Source of the DNA: MH13 sp040219355
GTDB taxonomy: Bacteria; Pseudomonadota; Alphaproteobacteria; Rhizobiales; MH13
NCBI GenBank assembly: GCA_040219355.1
Contig: JAVJSN010000014.1
Location: 124,001 to 188,000, forward strand
Direction: 5' to 3'
DNA length: 64,000 bases
Positions 8,254-16,084 of the stretch are shown here, one piece after another; position 1 is the stretch's first letter, and every line of letters begins with the position of its first letter. A program made the translations under genes and the position numbers. Under the pieces are notes generated by a model. The model worked only from the letters and a program-made list of their open reading frames with translations. It searched no databases and had not been told where the DNA came from.

Positions 8254-9819
8254 TCATGGCAACAGCATCCCACGCAGCATGAAATAGAACATAGCGGCCA
8301 ACAAAGCAGCCAGCGGAACAGTGATCACCCAAGCTGTAGCAATGCGTAGCAACAAATTGCGCTTAACCAGTTCGATCCTATGCACCCGACCAAGGCCCTT
8401 ACGCTCCTTTTTCCGAAGCAACCGATCGCCAGCGTCTTGCACCTTCATCTCACGCAGCATGTCGCCCTTCACCGTGACGTTCGCAGCCTCGAAGCGCTGG
8501 AGGAACGCCTCAACTTCCCGGGGATCGTTTTCAGCGTGATGATCGCGGATGTCATCTAGCATCCGCGCGTAATTCGACTTGATGTATTCACGCAGGAAAC
8601 CAACGCCGAAAACGCCTCCCACAGCGATGTGGGTGGAACTGACGGGAAGGCCGAGTTGTGATGCGATGATTACCGTGATCGCAGCGGCCATGGCGATGCA
8701 GTAGGCGCGCATCTTGTCGAGTTCAGTGATTTCGCTTCCGACCGTTCGGATTAATTTGGGCCCATAAAGCGCCAGCCCAAGCGCAATTCCGATGGCGCCA
8801 ACCGCCATCACCCAAAGCGGAATGGAGGCTCTGGCCGCGACCCCACCTTCCATGATCGCCTCGTTGATCCCGGCCAGTGGCCCAACCGCGTTCGCCACGT
8901 CATTGGCGCCATGGGCAAAACTGAGCAGAGCGGCCGCAAAGATCAGCGGGACGGTGAACAGGTCATTGACGCTGGATTTGTGATTGTGAAGGCTGCTCGT
9001 CGCGCGCGTGATGAAGGGCCGCATCGACAGATAAACCACGACCGCCAGCGCAAAGCCGATACCCGCGGCAGCCAGGAACTCGACATCAATGACTTTCGAG
9101 ACACCCTTGAGCATCAGATATGTGCCAAAGGCCCAGGCCATCACCGCCACCAGGATCGGGACCATCCGATTGGCCGACGCCAGTACATCGCTCTGGTAAG
9201 TGATGGTTCGCTTGATGATGTAGAGAAACCCCGCCGCTATCAGCCCGCCCAGAACCGGCGAAATGATCCAACTAGCAGCAATCAGAGCGACTTGGTGCCA
9301 ATCGGCAATGCCCCAGCCGGCCGCGGCAATTCCGGCGCCTAGTACACCGCCGACGATTGAATGGGTCGTCGAAACAGGTGCGCCAATGGCGGTTGCAAAG
9401 TTCAGCCACACTGCGGCTGCCAAAAGCGCTGCGATCATCAACCAGATAAAGGTGTCGCGGTTTGCCACCAAATCAGGATCAATGATCCCCTTCTTAATGG
9501 TGCCGACCACATCACCACCGGCGATCAACGCGCCTCCAGCCTCGAAAAAAGCGGCGATCAAGATGGCACCGGTCAGCGTTATCGCATGGGACCCGACAGC
9601 CGGCCCGACATTATTGGCCACATCGTTGGCGCCGATATTCATCGCCATGTAGCCGCCGATCATGGCAGCGACAACGAGCAGGATGCCGTCGACTCCTCCG
9701 TCGGTGCGCACGATGGTGAACAGCATGACGCCAACAATGAACATGAGGGCGGTCCCGAAGCGGAACAGTTCATCACGGTTCAACTGTATGGCAGTTTCCA
9801 CATTTTCTGTTTTGAGCAT
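8254..9819 (-). CDS. PiT-family low-affinity inorganic phosphate transporter
   Basis: A 521-residue inner-membrane permease with about ten to twelve hydrophobic segments and the duplicated PHO4 signature: NIGANDVANNVGPAVGS in the N-terminal half and FAHGANDVANAVGPLAG in the second. It carries metal-phosphate symport driven by the proton gradient. A soluble charged loop (about residues 400-470) separates the last helices, as in the long bacterial PiT forms. The frame is open to 9855. The ATG at 9819 is preceded by a strong purine-rich AAAGGGGGGTGG and is the better start. The gene is upstream of and co-directional with ppk2, and divergent from the Na/Pi symporter gene. Confidence 0.92.
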   Translation of the reverse strand: MLKTENVETAIQLNRDELFRFGTALMFIVGVMLFTIVRTDGGVDGILLVVAAMIGGYMAMNIGANDVANNVGPAVGSHAITLTGAILIAAFFEAGGALIAGGDVVGTIKKGIIDPDLVANRDTFIWLMIAALLAAAVWLNFATAIGAPVSTTHSIVGGVLGAGIAAAGWGIADWHQVALIAASWIISPVLGGLIAAGFLYIIKRTITYQSDVLASANRMVPILVAVMAWAFGTYLMLKGVSKVIDVEFLAAAGIGFALAVVVYLSMRPFITRATSSLHNHKSSVNDLFTVPLIFAAALLSFAHGANDVANAVGPLAGINEAIMEGGVAARASIPLWVMAVGAIGIALGLALYGPKLIRTVGSEITELDKMRAYCIAMAAAITVIIASQLGLPVSSTHIAVGGVFGVGFLREYIKSNYARMLDDIRDHHAENDPREVEAFLQRFEAANVTVKGDMLREMKVQDAGDRLLRKKERKGLGRVHRIELVKRNLLLRIATAWVITVPLAALLAAMFYFMLRGMLLP

Positions 9820-10116
9820 TGTCCACCCCCCTTTGGCCGAAACCGCAACCACCAAGGCTCACGGATGGACGGGCTTGTCGTTGACAAACGTCAGGCGCAG
9901 ACTGTCCGGCTCTGGCGGTGTAAGCTCGGCGTGGTGCGGGCTTGGCCTGGACCACGGGGGATTGGCCATGCGACCATCGGTACACGAGAGCGGCGCCGTC
10001 GATCAGAGGGCGCAAGGCGCGGCAAACTTCACGGTGGGCCTGCGCGACCACGACGGGCGCGCCAGCCGCCCAGCCAAGCGGGCATTGCGCCCGGTCGACA
10101 TTGAGGCAATCGCCAG
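9820..10116. other. divergent intergenic region between pit and the Na/Pi symporter
   Basis: This is the control region for two divergent phosphate transporter genes. I looked for a PHO box and for clear -10/-35 elements and saw none that I would defend. Frames open across it look like shadows. Confidence 0.4.
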
Positions 10117-11976
10117 ATGAGGAAGTACTACCTCCCGGTCGTAATCGCCTTGATCCTGGCTGCATTTTGGTTCAGCGCCGATGCCCAGGAGATTGCTGCA
10201 GGGGTCGCGATCTTCCTGTTTGGCATGATGATGCTGGAAGACGGGTTCAAGCTCTTCAGTGGTGGAACACTGGAACGCATGCTGGAACGCACGACCGGTT
10301 CCACGCCGCGCGCGCTTGTTTTCGGCATCCTCTCGACCACGATCCTGCAGTCAAGTTCGCTCGTTTCGGTGATAACCATCTCCTTCCTCAGTGCTGGGCT
10401 GATATCGCTGATAGGCGGAGTTGGGATTATCTTCGGCGCCAACATCGGAACCACAACTGGTGCCTGGCTGGTCGCTGGCCTGGGGCTCAAGGTCAACATC
10501 GCGAGCTACGCGATGCCAATGATCGCGATCAGCATTGTTCTGGTGTTCCAAAAACCCAAGCCTCTTCGCGGCATTGGCTACGCGCTCGGTGGCCTGGGGT
10601 TTCTGTTCCTGGGCATTCACCACATGAAAGAAGGCTTCGAGGCCTTCAAAGACCAGATCGATCTTTTGCGCTTCGCGCTGCCGGGCCTCCTGGGCCTTTT
10701 GGTCTACACGCTACTGGGCACATCGGCGACCGTCATCATGCAGTCGAGCCACGCGACCATGGTGCTGATCCTGACGGCACTGGCCGCCGGCCAAATCACC
10801 TATGAAAATGCCTTGGCGCTTGCCATTGGCGCTAATATTGGCACCACGATCACTGCCATCCTTGGGTCACTGAGCGCAAACTTCCAAGGCAAAAGGCTGG
10901 CGCTCGCGCACCTGATCTTCAACGTTACGACGGCGGTTGTGGCGCTCGTTTTTATCGCCCCGCTGCGTGACGTCGTCGATCAGATCAGCCTCTTGGTCGG
11001 CATCGGCGATCAAGACTACGCTTTGAAACTGGCCGTGTTTCACACCGTGTTCAACACGCTAGGCGTGGCGCTAATGCTGCCGCTCTTAACCCGGCTGATC
11101 GCTTTTTTGGAGCGACGCATAGTCGAGCCGGCACTTGATGTCAGCCGCCCACGCTACCTCAACGGGGCGGTCGATGCTTTCCCGCAGACGTTGGAAACGG
11201 CGCTTCGCCAGGAGGTCCAGCACCTCAACGAGAATGCGATCGAACTGATTCTGCACGGACTCAACCTGCACCGCCAGGACATCTACACGACCGACAACAT
11301 TGCCGAGACTGTCCGCAAGAGCCGCGCTCCGATGGATCTTGATATGGACGAGGGCTACGAGCGCCGCGTCAAAACGCTCTATTCCGCCATTGTCGAGTTC
11401 ACCACACGCGTTGGGGAACGCAGCCTGGAACCTGATATCAACGAACGCGTGCATGCCTTGCGCGATGTGTCAGGTGACATCGTTAAGGCGGTCAAATCCG
11501 TCAAGCACCTGCGCAAAAACGTCCTGCGCTTCACCGGTCGAGACATGGGCGCGGTGACCAACCTGTACGATGGCCTGCGCACTGAAATAGCCAGGATCGT
11601 CGTGGAAATCCATAAGCTGGAATCGACCGATCCCGATGACCGCAGTGCGCTCTGGCTCGATCAGGAACGCGCCCAGATCGAAGACGATGCGCTGGCGACC
11701 ACGCGCCGCGTTGATGATCTGATCCGTCAGGGCAGACTACAGCCCGCAGCGGCGACCTCGTTTTTGAACGATTCTGGTTATGCCTATGCAGCCATGCGCA
11801 ACCTCATCGAAGCGGCCCGCAAATACTATATCGAGCGGGACAGCGCGATGGCCGAAGTTGAACGGCTGCTTTCACTGGAGGACGAAGAGTTGGACGAGAA
11901 CCGCTTGGTCACCGATGCGTCACCTAATTTGGAGGCCAAACACCATGGTAATAAAAATGTCGCGCGGAGGACTTAG
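10117..11976 (+). CDS. Na/Pi symporter with C-terminal PhoU-like domain
   Basis: A 619-residue protein of the Na/Pi cotransporter family (YjbB/NptA type). The membrane part (about residues 1-330) holds the duplicated QSS motif characteristic of the family: TTILQSSSLVSV and TVIMQSSHATMVL, each followed by an ANIGTT repeat (FGANIGTTTGA, IGANIGTTITA). The C-terminal part (about 350-600) is helical and charged, like a PhoU regulator domain. It should move phosphate across the inner membrane with sodium, in or out. Together with PiT and PPK2 it forms a local phosphate-handling group. The ATG is about 12 bases after a TTGAGG element. Confidence 0.9.
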   Translation: MRKYYLPVVIALILAAFWFSADAQEIAAGVAIFLFGMMMLEDGFKLFSGGTLERMLERTTGSTPRALVFGILSTTILQSSSLVSVITISFLSAGLISLIGGVGIIFGANIGTTTGAWLVAGLGLKVNIASYAMPMIAISIVLVFQKPKPLRGIGYALGGLGFLFLGIHHMKEGFEAFKDQIDLLRFALPGLLGLLVYTLLGTSATVIMQSSHATMVLILTALAAGQITYENALALAIGANIGTTITAILGSLSANFQGKRLALAHLIFNVTTAVVALVFIAPLRDVVDQISLLVGIGDQDYALKLAVFHTVFNTLGVALMLPLLTRLIAFLERRIVEPALDVSRPRYLNGAVDAFPQTLETALRQEVQHLNENAIELILHGLNLHRQDIYTTDNIAETVRKSRAPMDLDMDEGYERRVKTLYSAIVEFTTRVGERSLEPDINERVHALRDVSGDIVKAVKSVKHLRKNVLRFTGRDMGAVTNLYDGLRTEIARIVVEIHKLESTDPDDRSALWLDQERAQIEDDALATTRRVDDLIRQGRLQPAAATSFLNDSGYAYAAMRNLIEAARKYYIERDSAMAEVERLLSLEDEELDENRLVTDASPNLEAKHHGNKNVARRT

Positions 11977-12012
11977 ATTGCCATTTTGTGCGTACCGGTC
12001 GGGATTACGGTC

Positions 12013-12261
12013 ATGGGATTGAAAAAGCTCGCCGAGAAGGTCGTGGACTATAATGAGCGCTTCGAACGCGGCAAGGCTGAGAAGATCAAGCCAAGCCACG
12101 TCGAAAAAGTTCTCAGAAAGCTGCGCAAAAAGGCAGTTGAATTGGAGACCGACATCGCCTCCGCGCACTCGGCCGACAAAAAGGCGCGACTTCATAAGAA
12201 GCTTGACATCGCGAACACGCATATCGAGCGCGCCGAATTTCTAATGAAGGCAATTGATTGA
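12013..12261 (+). CDS. small coiled-coil protein, unknown function
   Basis: An 82-residue, strongly charged and helical protein (KLAEKVVDYNERFERG; KVLRKLRKKAVELE; DKKARLHKKLDIANTHIERA). It has no signal peptide or membrane segment. It lies 36 bases after the Na/Pi symporter stop and is probably co-transcribed with it. The ATG at 12013 is chosen over a TTG at 11986 because the intervening residues are not helical and contain no better ribosome site. I do not recognise a named family. Confidence 0.6.
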   Translation: MGLKKLAEKVVDYNERFERGKAEKIKPSHVEKVLRKLRKKAVELETDIASAHSADKKARLHKKLDIANTHIERAEFLMKAID

Positions 12262-12366
12262 TCATTGGCATTGCCGAGCGAATCTAGACTCCTCTGAGGA
12301 CCGATGGTTGGCCGAGAAGCAGATTCAGAGAAACAGACCGACTACCTTCTTTCTGATCTCACGGAA

Positions 12367-12384
12367 CACGGGCGATCGCCCGTG
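12367..12384. repeat. 18-bp perfect palindrome
   Basis: CACGGGCGATCGCCCGTG is fully self-complementary and contains GCGATCGC at its centre. A second palindrome follows 10 bases later. It lies in decayed DNA at the left side of the IS5-family remnant. It may be an old operator or a cruciform-prone relic. Confidence 0.6.
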
Positions 12385-12393
12385 GCATTCTCT

Positions 12394-12410
12394 ACCGTGT
12401 AGGACACGGT
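12394..12410. repeat. inverted repeat with 7-bp arms
   Basis: ACCGTGT and ACACGGT flank a 3-base loop (AGG). There is no T-tract on either side. It forms a pair with the palindrome just upstream. Confidence 0.55.
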
Positions 12411-12424
12411 TTCGCTTCGGAGCG

Positions 12425-12834
12425 GCCAGAGGCTTAGATGCGGCCGAAAAGATCGAGGGGCGCGGCCATAGCCTTGGTCGATACAGATGGTCGAGCTTTG
12501 GTCAACACGTTCAGGGGCTGACATTCAGGACCGCCATGGGGTAAATCCAGGCCTCCAAAGCTCACGACGTAGATTTCCCTTTGTCGAGCGCACTTTGGCC
12601 GACGGTACCCATGGTGCACAGAGGATCCAGGACGGAATACCCATCACACTTGAGGTCGTGCGGAAGATCGCCGATCAGGTGGGTTTCCAGATCCTACCAC
12701 GGTGTTGGGTTGTTGGGCGGTTCTTTGTCTGGATCAACTACAACAGACGTTTGGCGAAAGACTTTGGAGCCTCAATCGCATCGGTTGGACTTTCTCTTAC
12801 GCCGCAGCCGTTGAGATCCTTTTCAGGCGCATAG
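12425..12834 (+). pseudogene. decayed IS5-family transposase, C-terminal half
   Basis: Three overlapping plus-strand frames together follow the DDE transposase of the IS5 (IS4-like) family. RGLDAAEKIEGRGH is in one frame. ALVDTDGRALV, in a second, corresponds to the usual VDTDGR block with a DDE Asp. ADIQDRHG, RRRFPFVERTLADGTHGAQ, then VVRKIADQVGFQILPRCWVVGRFFVW and RRLAKDFGASIAS are in the third. At least two frameshifts and the missing N-terminal half show it is dead. In intact relatives the VVER segment carries the catalytic Glu; here it reads VVGR, so that residue is also lost. No clear terminal inverted repeats were found. Confidence 0.75.
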
Positions 12835-13259
12835 CACGACAAATCTGAGTTTCGAGACGGACTCTTAGATGCGTAGCGGAGTTCCAACCTCCTGGCTAAT
12901 CAATGAAATTTTGTCGTTCTCGATTGCTATGGGGTTCCCTATTCAGGCAAGTATTTCTCTGATTTTTCCTGCGGAGTACCTGTTCACTTGCTGAAGAAAC
13001 TTGGCGATGAATTGCCAAAATCGACCTAATTTAGCCTTTCGGGGCACTTGTCATTCCAAATCCGGTGATTTTTCCTGTATTTTCGCCGCTTACCAAGCTG
13101 TGACACCAGAGGCATGTTCGCACCAAAACGCCTGCACTGCCGTCCTTTAAGTTATCGATATAAAAGAACAATTTTACCTTGCACGGAATCGTAATTCGTG
13201 AATCTTGTCCGCGGGTTGTGCTAGTCGAGTATCGCATTGACGTCCGTTGGAGTCGCTCT
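12835..13259. other. gene-free stretch right of the IS5 remnant
   Basis: I see no coding pattern. A TTTACCTTGC-type motif at 13173-13194 resembles one upstream of the TRAP operon at 60873-60895. The remainder is AT-richer than its surroundings and featureless to me. Confidence 0.4.
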
Positions 13260-13520
13260 GGAGCACCAAACTGCGCTGCAAGTCAGCTAAAGTCTTTTAA
13301 GTCGATGTTGGTCGTGTGGCCGAACACGCATCGGTAGCGCGTCGAGCATCCGCAAAGACCTGCATGACAGTGCTAAGTGAGACCTCAGGCGAGATTGCCT
13401 AGGTTCCGATGGCGCTTATTTAAACCCAGCATCGATTTGGTTGCCGCTGACCACTTGATGCTAAGAAAGGTCCGCTGCGCCTGGGCAAGATGGCGCCCAC
13501 GACCGCTAAAGCGTTAACTT
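13260..13520 (-). pseudogene. second degenerate copy of the element seen at 0.6-1.2 kb
   Basis: On the minus strand the segment HTTNIDLKDF near 13290-13320 matches RTTNIDLRDF near 655-690, and LAQAQ near 13480 matches LAQAQ in the recombinase remnant near 1125. The two landmarks occur in the same order, but closer together here (about 190 versus 445 bases), which suggests an internal deletion. In-frame stops are present. This is low-level similarity read by eye. Confidence 0.4.
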
Positions 13521-13724
13521 AAGCCCATCGTCCAACGAGTAGATTGTTGGCAGGATATCGTCTCCTCAGCCACAGCAAACCAACCTGCCGAAGATGGTGT
13601 CCTTCGAAACGCGCGATCATTGCATCGACTTCCAATCTTTTCGTTGGAACCAAATCCTGCGTTGCGCGTTAGGCAGTACCGGTTTTGCCGTATGAGCGGC
13701 TTCCCACAAGATAGGCATATCACC

Positions 13725-15035
13725 ATGAGTTCGACCAAAGGCCGCGTCATCGTCACCTATGGGCGCTCATTGATGGCGCTTGCCATTGCCCGGTCTCTCG
13801 GTCAGCGCGGCGTTGAGGTCGTTGGGGTCGATGATGTTGACCTGACGGTGTTATCTTTCTCCAAATGGGCCACCACCAGCGCCAAACATGCAAAGGCTTC
13901 CGATGATCCGGATGCATTTCTCGATGATCTGGAAGCGATTATCCGCGAACACGCGCCAGACGATGATCGGCCATATGTTCTTATGCCGATATTTAATGAG
14001 ACACAGCTGATTGCCAAGCACGCAGATCGCTTCTCACCACTGATCAAAGTGGCAGTGCCGCGCAAAACGTCCATCGATGCATTGCACCCGAAAGATGCGT
14101 TTGCGCGCACCGTCAATCGCCTCGATCTGCCAGCACCGAAGTCCTTTGCTTGCGACACGCAGGAGGATCTGGACGACGCGGCTGATGCCCTTTCCTTTCC
14201 GTGCATCATCAAGCCTGCCGACGGCGTCGGAGGGCGTGGCATCAGTAAGGTCGACTCGGTGGAAGAGCTGGGCCGGCATTGGCAGACCTTGAAAGATGAG
14301 TTTCCTGGTGCACCGGTGGTTCAAGCTCTTAGCGAGGGCGATGATTATTGCTACTGCTTCCTCGCCAAGGATGGCGAGATCGTTGCCGACATGGCCTACC
14401 GCAATCTGATGAGCTATCCGGCCGACTATGGAGCGGGCGTGGTTCGCGAAACCATAGATCATGCGCCATTCCAAGAAGCTGCCCGAACGCTGGTCGGTGA
14501 GGCCGGATGGACGGGTGTCGGCCAAATCGACTTCATGTGGACGGGCAAGGCCGATGATACCCCGCAGATGATCGAGCTTAATCCACGATTCTGGGCAAAT
14601 CTCGATCACTCGATCAGTTCAGGGGTCGATTTTCCATGGATGCTGTATGAGCAAACAGTCTCAGGGACCGTGAGCGACATGCCGCGCCCAGAGATCGGCC
14701 ATCAATCCAAGCTGCCTGGCCTTTGGTTGCTGGCAGCCCTGGAAAAAGCCAAGTCCGACACCAACGCAGCAGCGCTTTCTGAAAACAACGCTGCTCTGTT
14801 GGAGAAACTGAAGTCCGGTAACATCGCAGATGCGCTCAAAGCTTTTGCCAGCAATCCCAACACCGGGCTTGGCTTGCGCCAATCTTTTCAAGCACTGAAA
14901 AAGCACTTAGCCGATGTTGAAGCCGTTGAAACTGCGGGTCTTGAGGACGATGACCCCTTGATTGGGCTTGGCATTCTTTTCGTGTTGGGTTCGCTGTTGG
15001 AACATGGCGAGCTGCCGCCAGAGCTCAAAGCATGA
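13725..15035 (+). CDS. ATP-grasp ligase, carboxylate-amine type
   Basis: A 436-residue protein with an N-terminal Rossmann-like pre-ATP-grasp domain (RVIVTYGRSLMALAIARSLG), an ATP-grasp core and a C-terminal helical extension of about 110 residues. ATP-binding residues lie in FPCIIKPADGVGGRGISKV. The Mg ligands sit in GQIDFMW and MIELNPRFWANL. Such enzymes join a carboxylate to an amine through an acyl-phosphate. The substrate is unknown. The stop overlaps the start of the next gene (ATGA), so ligase and hydrolase are coupled. The frame is open to 13620. The ATG at 13725 immediately precedes the first strand; an alternative ATG at 13692 has no ribosome site. Confidence 0.8.
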   Translation: MSSTKGRVIVTYGRSLMALAIARSLGQRGVEVVGVDDVDLTVLSFSKWATTSAKHAKASDDPDAFLDDLEAIIREHAPDDDRPYVLMPIFNETQLIAKHADRFSPLIKVAVPRKTSIDALHPKDAFARTVNRLDLPAPKSFACDTQEDLDDAADALSFPCIIKPADGVGGRGISKVDSVEELGRHWQTLKDEFPGAPVVQALSEGDDYCYCFLAKDGEIVADMAYRNLMSYPADYGAGVVRETIDHAPFQEAARTLVGEAGWTGVGQIDFMWTGKADDTPQMIELNPRFWANLDHSISSGVDFPWMLYEQTVSGTVSDMPRPEIGHQSKLPGLWLLAALEKAKSDTNAAALSENNAALLEKLKSGNIADALKAFASNPNTGLGLRQSFQALKKHLADVEAVETAGLEDDDPLIGLGILFVLGSLLEHGELPPELKA

Positions 15036-15739
15036 CCGATCAAACCAAGCCGTCTGTTGGTATAACTGTTTCGGGCAACGGCTTATCGATCAACAATTTA
15101 TGGTTATGGATGGGCGTTTGGTTGGGGGGCGCTCGTCCAGTCGCCCTGTCCGCAGAGCTGCCAGAACCCGATAGGGTGCCTGATGCTTTGCTTTTGACAG
15201 GCGGCACGGACATCTTTCCAGATCGGTATGGCGCGGCGCCGAAGGATGGGTATCGCTATGATCAGGCGCGTGATGAGTTGGAAACCGCGTGGATCGAACG
15301 CGCCGACCAGGCCGATATCCCACTGATGGCCATTTGCCGAGGCTTACAGCTTTTGAACGTCGCCCGTGGCGGTACGTTGCACGTGGATGTGCGCACCATA
15401 GCCCAGCGTCAAAACTATCCAGGTGCAGGCATCTGGCCGTCGCTGACATTCCGAAAAAAAGCAAAGGTCAAACCTGACACGCGTCTGGAATCCATCGTAA
15501 AAACGACCGATCTAACCATCAATGCCCTGCACACACAGGCCGCAGATAGGCTTGGAGACGGCTTGGAGGTGACAGCGCGGGATGGCGATAATGTGATTCA
15601 GGCGCTGGAGGATAAATCCCGCAGCTTCTGTCTAGCAGTTCAATTTCATCCTGAATTGCTTCTCTACCGCAAGGCGCATCGAAATTTGTTTGCCGCGCTA
15701 GGTGAAGCGGCGCGATCTCACGCACTCTCTAAGACTTAA
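15032..15739 (+). CDS. class I glutamine amidotransferase-like hydrolase, peptidase C26 type
   Basis: A 235-residue protein of the PuuD/gamma-glutamyl hydrolase group. The nucleophile Cys is in MAICRGLQLLNV and the His-Glu pair is in AVQFHPELL. The ALLLTGGTDI loop and the NALHTQAADRLG segment are typical. Relatives hydrolyse gamma-glutamyl bonds (gamma-glutamyl-GABA, folate polyglutamates). Coupled to an ATP-grasp ligase, it may remove a gamma-glutamyl group that a ligase put on, or edit the ligase product; this is inference. It is followed by a strong terminator at 15788-15817. Confidence 0.83.
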   Translation: MTDQTKPSVGITVSGNGLSINNLWLWMGVWLGGARPVALSAELPEPDRVPDALLLTGGTDIFPDRYGAAPKDGYRYDQARDELETAWIERADQADIPLMAICRGLQLLNVARGGTLHVDVRTIAQRQNYPGAGIWPSLTFRKKAKVKPDTRLESIVKTTDLTINALHTQAADRLGDGLEVTARDGDNVIQALEDKSRSFCLAVQFHPELLLYRKAHRNLFAALGEAARSHALSKT

Positions 15740-15787
15740 ATGATCGCCGAGGGGCGCTGAACCTCAACCTTTTTGACCACGAACAAA

Positions 15788-15817
15788 AAAGCACCCGTCA
15801 CAGATGACGGGTGCTTT
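15788..15817. terminator. bidirectional rho-independent terminator
   Basis: A perfect 13-bp stem (AAAGCACCCGTCA with TGACGGGTGCTTT) has a 4-base loop. A-rich sequence on the left and T-rich sequence on the right let it serve the C26 hydrolase gene on the plus strand and the DUF1328 gene on the minus strand. Confidence 0.85.
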
Positions 15818-15848
15818 GATTTATGAGTCGATGGCCGAGGCAGCGACG

Positions 15849-16019
15849 TTAGACGCCACGTCCACGCATAACATGCATGACAGCCGAAACAGCCAGCAAA
15901 ACCAGCGCTACGACGAAGATGATCTGGGCAATAGAGGCTGCCGCACCAGCGATGCCACCAAAACCCAAAACAGCCGCGATGATGGCGATAATCAGAAAAG
16001 CAAGAGCCCAACCAAGCAT
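15849..16019 (-). CDS. DUF1328 small membrane protein
   Basis: A 56-residue hydrophobic protein with two membrane segments (LGWALAFLIIAIIAAVLGFGGIAG and IAQIIFVVALVLLAVSAVM) and a short basic tail (MRGRGV). This is the pattern of the DUF1328/YtjA family found beside stress genes in proteobacteria. A strong AAGGAG lies 6 bases before the ATG. The function is not known. It follows the phospholipase D-like gene on the same strand with a 65-base gap and ends at a shared terminator. It may belong to the stress group to its right. Confidence 0.85.
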   Translation of the reverse strand: MLGWALAFLIIAIIAAVLGFGGIAGAAASIAQIIFVVALVLLAVSAVMHVMRGRGV

Positions 16020-16084
16020 GACATTCTCCTTTGCGATGTGTCGGTAATCAGAGAACTCTTTGCGGCGCGAATGGTTGCAACGGG

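Noticed and set aside
13150..13162. GTTATCGATAT as an extra LacI operator
   Set aside because: It is only part of the palindrome and lies in decayed DNA with no gene start nearby.
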